This document shows positions 8,401 through 9,186 of a DNA stretch of 9,186 bases, in pieces; within the stretch, counting starts at the first letter, position 1; the number at the start of each line of letters is the position of its first letter. The position numbers were made by a program, and so were the translations under genes. Below the pieces are notes generated by a model, which saw nothing but the letters and a program-made list of their open reading frames with translations, had not been told where the DNA came from and made no database searches. This stretch comes from an uncultured Acidimicrobiaceae bacterium (GTDB taxonomy: Bacteria; Actinomycetota; Acidimicrobiia; Spongiisociales; UBA5794). The stretch lies in assembly GCA_947258635.1 (NCBI GenBank), contig CAMYJM010000208.1, positions 1 through 9,186 on the forward strand, read 5' to 3'.

Positions 8401-9186
8401 GGGTCGCGCCGTCGTTGCCGGACTCTGCGACCGCGGTGGTGCGCGTCTTGGTGAGGCCGACCCGGTCGGTGACGAGCGAAGACGTGTCATCGGCGGCCGT
8501 TGTGTTCTCGGCCTGGCCGATGTTCGTCTCCACGTCCGGATCGATGTTGTTCCCCGGGACGTACACGTAGTCGGCGTTCTGATTGGTGGGGCTCAGATAG
8601 CTGCGCACCCCGGCGGTGTTGATCAGGCTCAGGCCGGGTGAAACTCCCAGCGGGACGTCAATGTCATATTCCAGGAGGGCGGTGCCGCCCGCGGCGACAT
8701 CGATACCGGTGGCACCGAGCCACTCGATCTGGTCACCGAGGCACGCTCCGGGGGCGGTGATCGATGCGATCACCACGTCACCACAAGTGATTCCCGGAGG
8801 CAGTGTGTCGATGACCTCGATGTCGGTGGCGTCGCGCGACCCGGTGTTGTCGACGGTCAGCCGGAAAGTCACCCGGTCGTTCTCGATGACCGTGACCCCA
8901 TCGACATTCGGATCGCCGTCGTTGGGCCCTTCGATGGTGATCACTCCCCGAACCACCTCGTACACGCCCTTGACCAGGTCGACCTCGGGCTCGGCCCAGA
9001 TTGCGTCGGCCTGATCGCGCAACGGGTAGACGTTGCCGGCAGAGTCGTTGTGGCTGAACTTCATGAGGTTCTGCTTGAGGTCGCCGTCGAAGCTGTCGTT
9101 CGGTGCCGCCAGGGTCGTCGAGAATACGATCTCGGCGATCTGGCCGACCTCGGTGTACCCGCCGGCGTCGCCGATGTCCCAGCGCA
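2492..9186 (-). CDS. Giant LPXTG-anchored surface protein with DUF11 and SdrD/Cna-B-like repeats (5' end outside window)
   Basis: Probable fibrous adhesin or stalk, exported and fixed to the cell wall by a sortase. At least 2230 residues are visible. The frame is open across the right edge, so the ATG at 9064 is internal: the 40 codons before it read through without a stop and include FDGDLKQNLMKFSHN, part of an N-terminal domain usually found ahead of DUF11 repeats in this kind of protein. Order, counted from that Met: five DUF11-type domains (about 26-156, 198-340, 355-472, 504-630, 658-792), twelve SdrD/Cna-B-like units (822-2150, units 8 and 9 fused), LPVTG at 2152-2156, a hydrophobic segment at 2157-2180, and the tail ERRRLSEGWH. 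The repeats are Asp-rich with DxDxDG calcium-type loops. Lysine is almost absent: K2, 32, 206, 363, 512 and 668, plus one in the upstream codons. Six cysteines form three plausible pairs (94/108, 562/570, 1952/2134). The signal peptide and any ligand-binding head are beyond the window. No frameshift is seen. Confidence 0.92.
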   Translation of the reverse strand, partial: RWDIGDAGGYTEVGQIAEIVFSTTLAAPNDSFDGDLKQNLMKFSHNDSAGNVYPLRDQADAIWAEPEVDLVKGVYEVVRGVITIEGPNDGDPNVDGVTVIENDRVTFRLTVDNTGSRDATDIEVIDTLPPGITCGDVVIASITAPGACLGDQIEWLGATGIDVAAGGTALLEYDIDVPLGVSPGLSLINTAGVRSYLSPTNQNADYVYVPGNNIDPDVETNIGQAENTTAADDTSSLVTDRVGLTKTRTTAVAESGNDGATQATIGEEITYTITAVVPDGLTVYGPAVLSDSLGPELELVSATITGWDGVPADEPILTVDLGADTVAATYGDPHLNPVGGPAPGDDTLVVEVVARVADVAGNTAGTTVSNAAAFDYETQAATPLQETVSVATTVVEPDIGISKDENDPDDAVQPGQLFAYALTVDNAAGQSVAHDVVVTDDVPEGLAPSNISDGGIYVADGVPGNGVAGTITWSIAAINPGSNVVRTYDATVDDPVVGSSVLTNTATVVASGMAGIVADERDAGSPNAGPPPSRYEETTTDTVLAPSLQVGKAVTGSPATIGEPVQYTLTVTVPAQVVLYDATVVDTLPAGISFDGTTSVGCVDGAANPCSPNIVPAPIGTESAWYLGDLFPSSAETRIVTIVYDGHVLNTVNDGDTETNSASVYGNTIDRIFVEPPATAPAPGTFDVSAGPASADVEIIEPNLTMDKDVVGQAGDSDTRRALPNETLTYQLTISNSGSVPAHDVVITDAVDTRVIANSIVDGTDNGVAWTVTDADPSDGDLGWFVLGPIPAGTSFTITYDIDIWAATVADEVVAGPEFSNIGDIASYYGIAEAVRLANPTVIYREYTVVAQDQVDIELDLASLGDRIWFDRDEDGLEDADEPGLDGVGITVTFLGLDGTFGTGDDETFSTTTGLDGLYLVENLPGGQYRVDVTTADLPAGMSPTYDLDDGLVGPDNRWVGALGQAADRRDVDFGYNGSGLIGDTVWFDRDGDGTVNGGEHGLEGVTVTVTWDGPDGIPGNGDDVPFVAVTDANGDYEIDGLPPGDYTVVVDDTTVPAGMDPTYDDDGIDTPHVSTVALGAGAQYRDSDFGYNGASEIGDYIWLDLDGDGDQDGDEPAIPDVVVQLTWPGEDGVLGNGDDDVFITTTDGSGNYLFAGLPAGDYQVDVLGGLPAFVTNTFDEDLNGDSSVQITLGASDSHLSTDFGYQGTTSVGDFVWFDVDNNGAFDAGEPGIEGVEVTLTYAGPDGVIGNSDDITLVSTTDVDGAYLFTGLPEGDYVVAATAGVPAGMANTFDEDGDLDGHSGEFTVLNNTMHLTADFGYTGTGSLGDYVWLDRNGDGVQDGDEPGIPGVTITATWAGPDGTPGTGDDFVFSTATDIDGGYTIDNLPAGDYVVDVATGTLPSGVTATFDRDATPDDTTSLTLGDGQDLVDVDFGYQGGASLGDTVWFDRNGDGVVDGDEFGLAGVTVDLTWAGPDGIFGNADDEPFTTVTDGTGRYVFADLPVGDYRVSVATGTLPGGMAATFDEDGGLDSTTAVNLSDGEVHESADFGYNGSGAIGDRIWIDRNGDGIQDADEPGVPGQEVTLTWAGPDGVLGNGDDQVYTTLTGADGIYGFAGLPPADYTVEVTGSIATVATNTFDEDADNDSLAPVTLGNGEIHETTDFGYRGSAAIGDTVWLDLDADGFEDPSEPGIPGVDVVVTWYGADGVPGGGDDVAYPPVTTDGAGFYQVDGLATGDYGVAIVAGVPAGLANSADEDGDNDGQTDVTGLMVAEVYATADITLTWAGADGVLGTGDDVVITTTTDAAGTYLFANLPAGDFTVDVDGADLPSGVGPTADPDGGADNTSAVTLPSGGSDVDQNFGYQGGSSIGDFVWHDLNSDGVADPSEPGVPGVAVTVTYHGVDGVAGTNDDIEITTTTNAAGNYSTPGIPGGNYTIVVDPVTLPAGTQPNTDLDGGDPASTAVTIGDTEDRDDVDYAITGASTLQGIVETHECTTAGFPLVGVAAVTVRVTWTGPAGPSSIEVTTDAGGNWIAPNLPPGDYTVRLVTSSLPPGLIPATTPSASVTLTPSGTETVGFVVDEPIDIVSRVWIDDDGDGINDAGEPGVAGVLMTLRAESGLAVATAFTDAAGLYEFVGLLAGNYTVEIDPATVPADLVLTVDPDGGSDMIAAAVLNPCAAPTAVAAAFGFRFQADLPVTGFPLGTAIRLALVLLLLGAALLVVGERRRLSEGWH
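2495..2611 (-). other. LPVTG sortase sorting signal with membrane anchor and basic tail
   Basis: LPVTG is at 2611-2597, a hydrophobic segment rich in Leu, Ala and Val at 2596-2525, and ERRRLSEGWH at 2524-2495, ending at the TAG stop 2494-2492. This is the classic three-part sorting signal: a sortase cuts between Thr and Gly and joins the protein to the cell-wall peptide. LPxTG is the general class A/D-type motif; many high-GC actinobacteria also use LAxTG with class E sortases. No sortase gene lies in the window. The motif is read directly and the mechanism is established for the family. Confidence 0.92.
2948..3247 (-). other. Degenerate unit 11 without calcium loops
   Basis: This 100-residue unit keeps the Cna-B strand pattern (VTVRVTW, TTDAGGNWIAPNLPPGDYTV, LPPGLIPAT) but lacks both the DxDxDG loop at its start and the GPDGxxGNGDD loop, which is reduced to TGPAGPSS. 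Its start is LQGIVETHECTTAGFPLVGV instead of GDxVWxD. It carries Cys1952, one of only two cysteines in the whole repeat region; the other, Cys2134, lies in unit 12, so the two last units may be tied by a disulfide. Its place next to the last unit before the wall anchor suggests a spacer or hinge; that role is inference. Confidence 0.7.
3593..4183 (-). other. Fused units 8 and 9: in-frame loss of about 33 residues at the junction
   Basis: Unit 8 starts normally (IGDTVWLDLDADGFEDPSEP) and runs to ATAD at residue 1738, where every neighbour continues with FGYxG and the next calcium loop. Here it jumps directly to ITLTWAGADGVLGTGDD, which belongs about 28 residues into a unit, then proceeds to a normal end NFGYQG at 1824. 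Together the two units hold 197 residues where about 230 are expected. The lost part is the end of unit 8 and the first strand plus EF-hand-like loop of unit 9. The reading frame is kept, so the protein is not broken. The join lies between 3851 and 3850. Confidence 0.85.
6689..8989 (-). other. Five DUF11-type (isopeptide-like) domains of the surface protein
   Basis: Five Ig-like beta domains lie at about 8597-8989, 8045-8473, 7649-8002, 7175-7555 and 6689-7093. Each shows the DUF11 plan: an opening strand with one lysine (VKGV, LTKT, ISKD, VGKA, MDKD), a YTLTV-type strand, a DxxxxD-LP-G turn (for example IDTLPPGI and VDTLPAGI), and a closing strand with an asparagine (LINTAG, VSNAAA, LTNTAT, TNSASV, SNIGDI). 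Candidate triads Lys/Asp/Asn are 32/86/149, 206/251/330, 363/400/464, 512/546/620 and 668/709/781. In related domains such a triad makes a spontaneous Lys-Asn isopeptide bond that resists force and proteases. Domains 1 and 4 also carry close cysteine pairs (94/108 and 562/570). Domain limits are by eye; the bond itself is inference. Confidence 0.8.
9065..9186 (-). other. C-terminal end of an N-terminal domain of the surface protein, cut by the window edge
   Basis: Forty in-frame codons (9184-9065) precede the Met at 9064 with no stop. They encode RWDIGDAGGYTEVGQIAEIV followed by FSTTLAAPNDSFDGDLKQNL. This continues smoothly into MKFSHNDSAGNVYPLRDQAD and then the first DUF11 domain. The NLMKFS plus PLRD pattern is typical of the domain that sits just before DUF11 repeats in isopeptide-forming fimbrial-type surface proteins, recognised from memory. 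The missing 5' part should hold the signal peptide and possibly the binding head. Confidence 0.7.

Noticed and set aside
9062..9064. ATG at 9064 as the start of the surface protein
   Set aside because: The upstream 40 codons are open and encode domain-like sequence that continues smoothly into this point; there is no signal peptide after the ATG.

Overview
This window is GC-rich throughout and looks like actinobacterial chromosome. The evidence is high-GC codon use, GAAGGGAG/AGGGAG-type ribosome sites, a PGM1-type peptide-ligase homologue, and a cell-wall-anchored surface protein ending in LPVTG, a membrane segment and a basic tail. A lineage such as Acidimicrobiia is a guess from the combination; no rRNA or marker gene is present to prove it.

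Layout: (1) 1-163 is non-coding, with a perfect 9-bp inverted repeat (4-12 / 41-49), a nested 6-bp hairpin and a ribosome site. (2) 164-880 (+) encodes a class I SAM-dependent methyltransferase closely resembling the DesVI/TylM1 type that N-methylates amino sugars. (3) 887-2404 (-) encodes an ATP-grasp carboxylate-amine ligase related to PGM1; it converges on the methyltransferase with 6 bp between the stop codons. (4) 2405-2491 is an 87-bp spacer with a small hairpin plus T-run that probably ends the next gene. (5) 2492 to beyond 9186 (-) is a giant surface protein, cut at its N-terminus by the window edge. At least 2230 residues are visible: the end of an N-terminal domain, five DUF11-type domains, twelve SdrD/Cna-B-like units of about 115 residues (units 8 and 9 fused), then the LPVTG sorting signal.

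How the parts work together: the large protein is a sortase-anchored fibrous adhesin or stalk. Its chemistry appears divided. The DUF11 part has one lysine per domain, placed where an intramolecular Lys-Asn isopeptide bond would need it. The 1522 residues after the last of these lysines contain no lysine but are full of Asp-rich, calcium-type loops. The membrane-distal part may therefore be held by covalent cross-links and the membrane-proximal stalk by calcium. Units 8 and 9 are joined by an in-frame deletion of about 33 residues. The ligase and methyltransferase may belong to a small-molecule or peptide-modification pathway, but no precursor peptide, sugar gene or sortase is visible, so a link to each other or to the adhesin is unproven.

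In all entries for the large protein, residue 1 is the Met codon at 9064-9062, which is an internal codon and not the true start.
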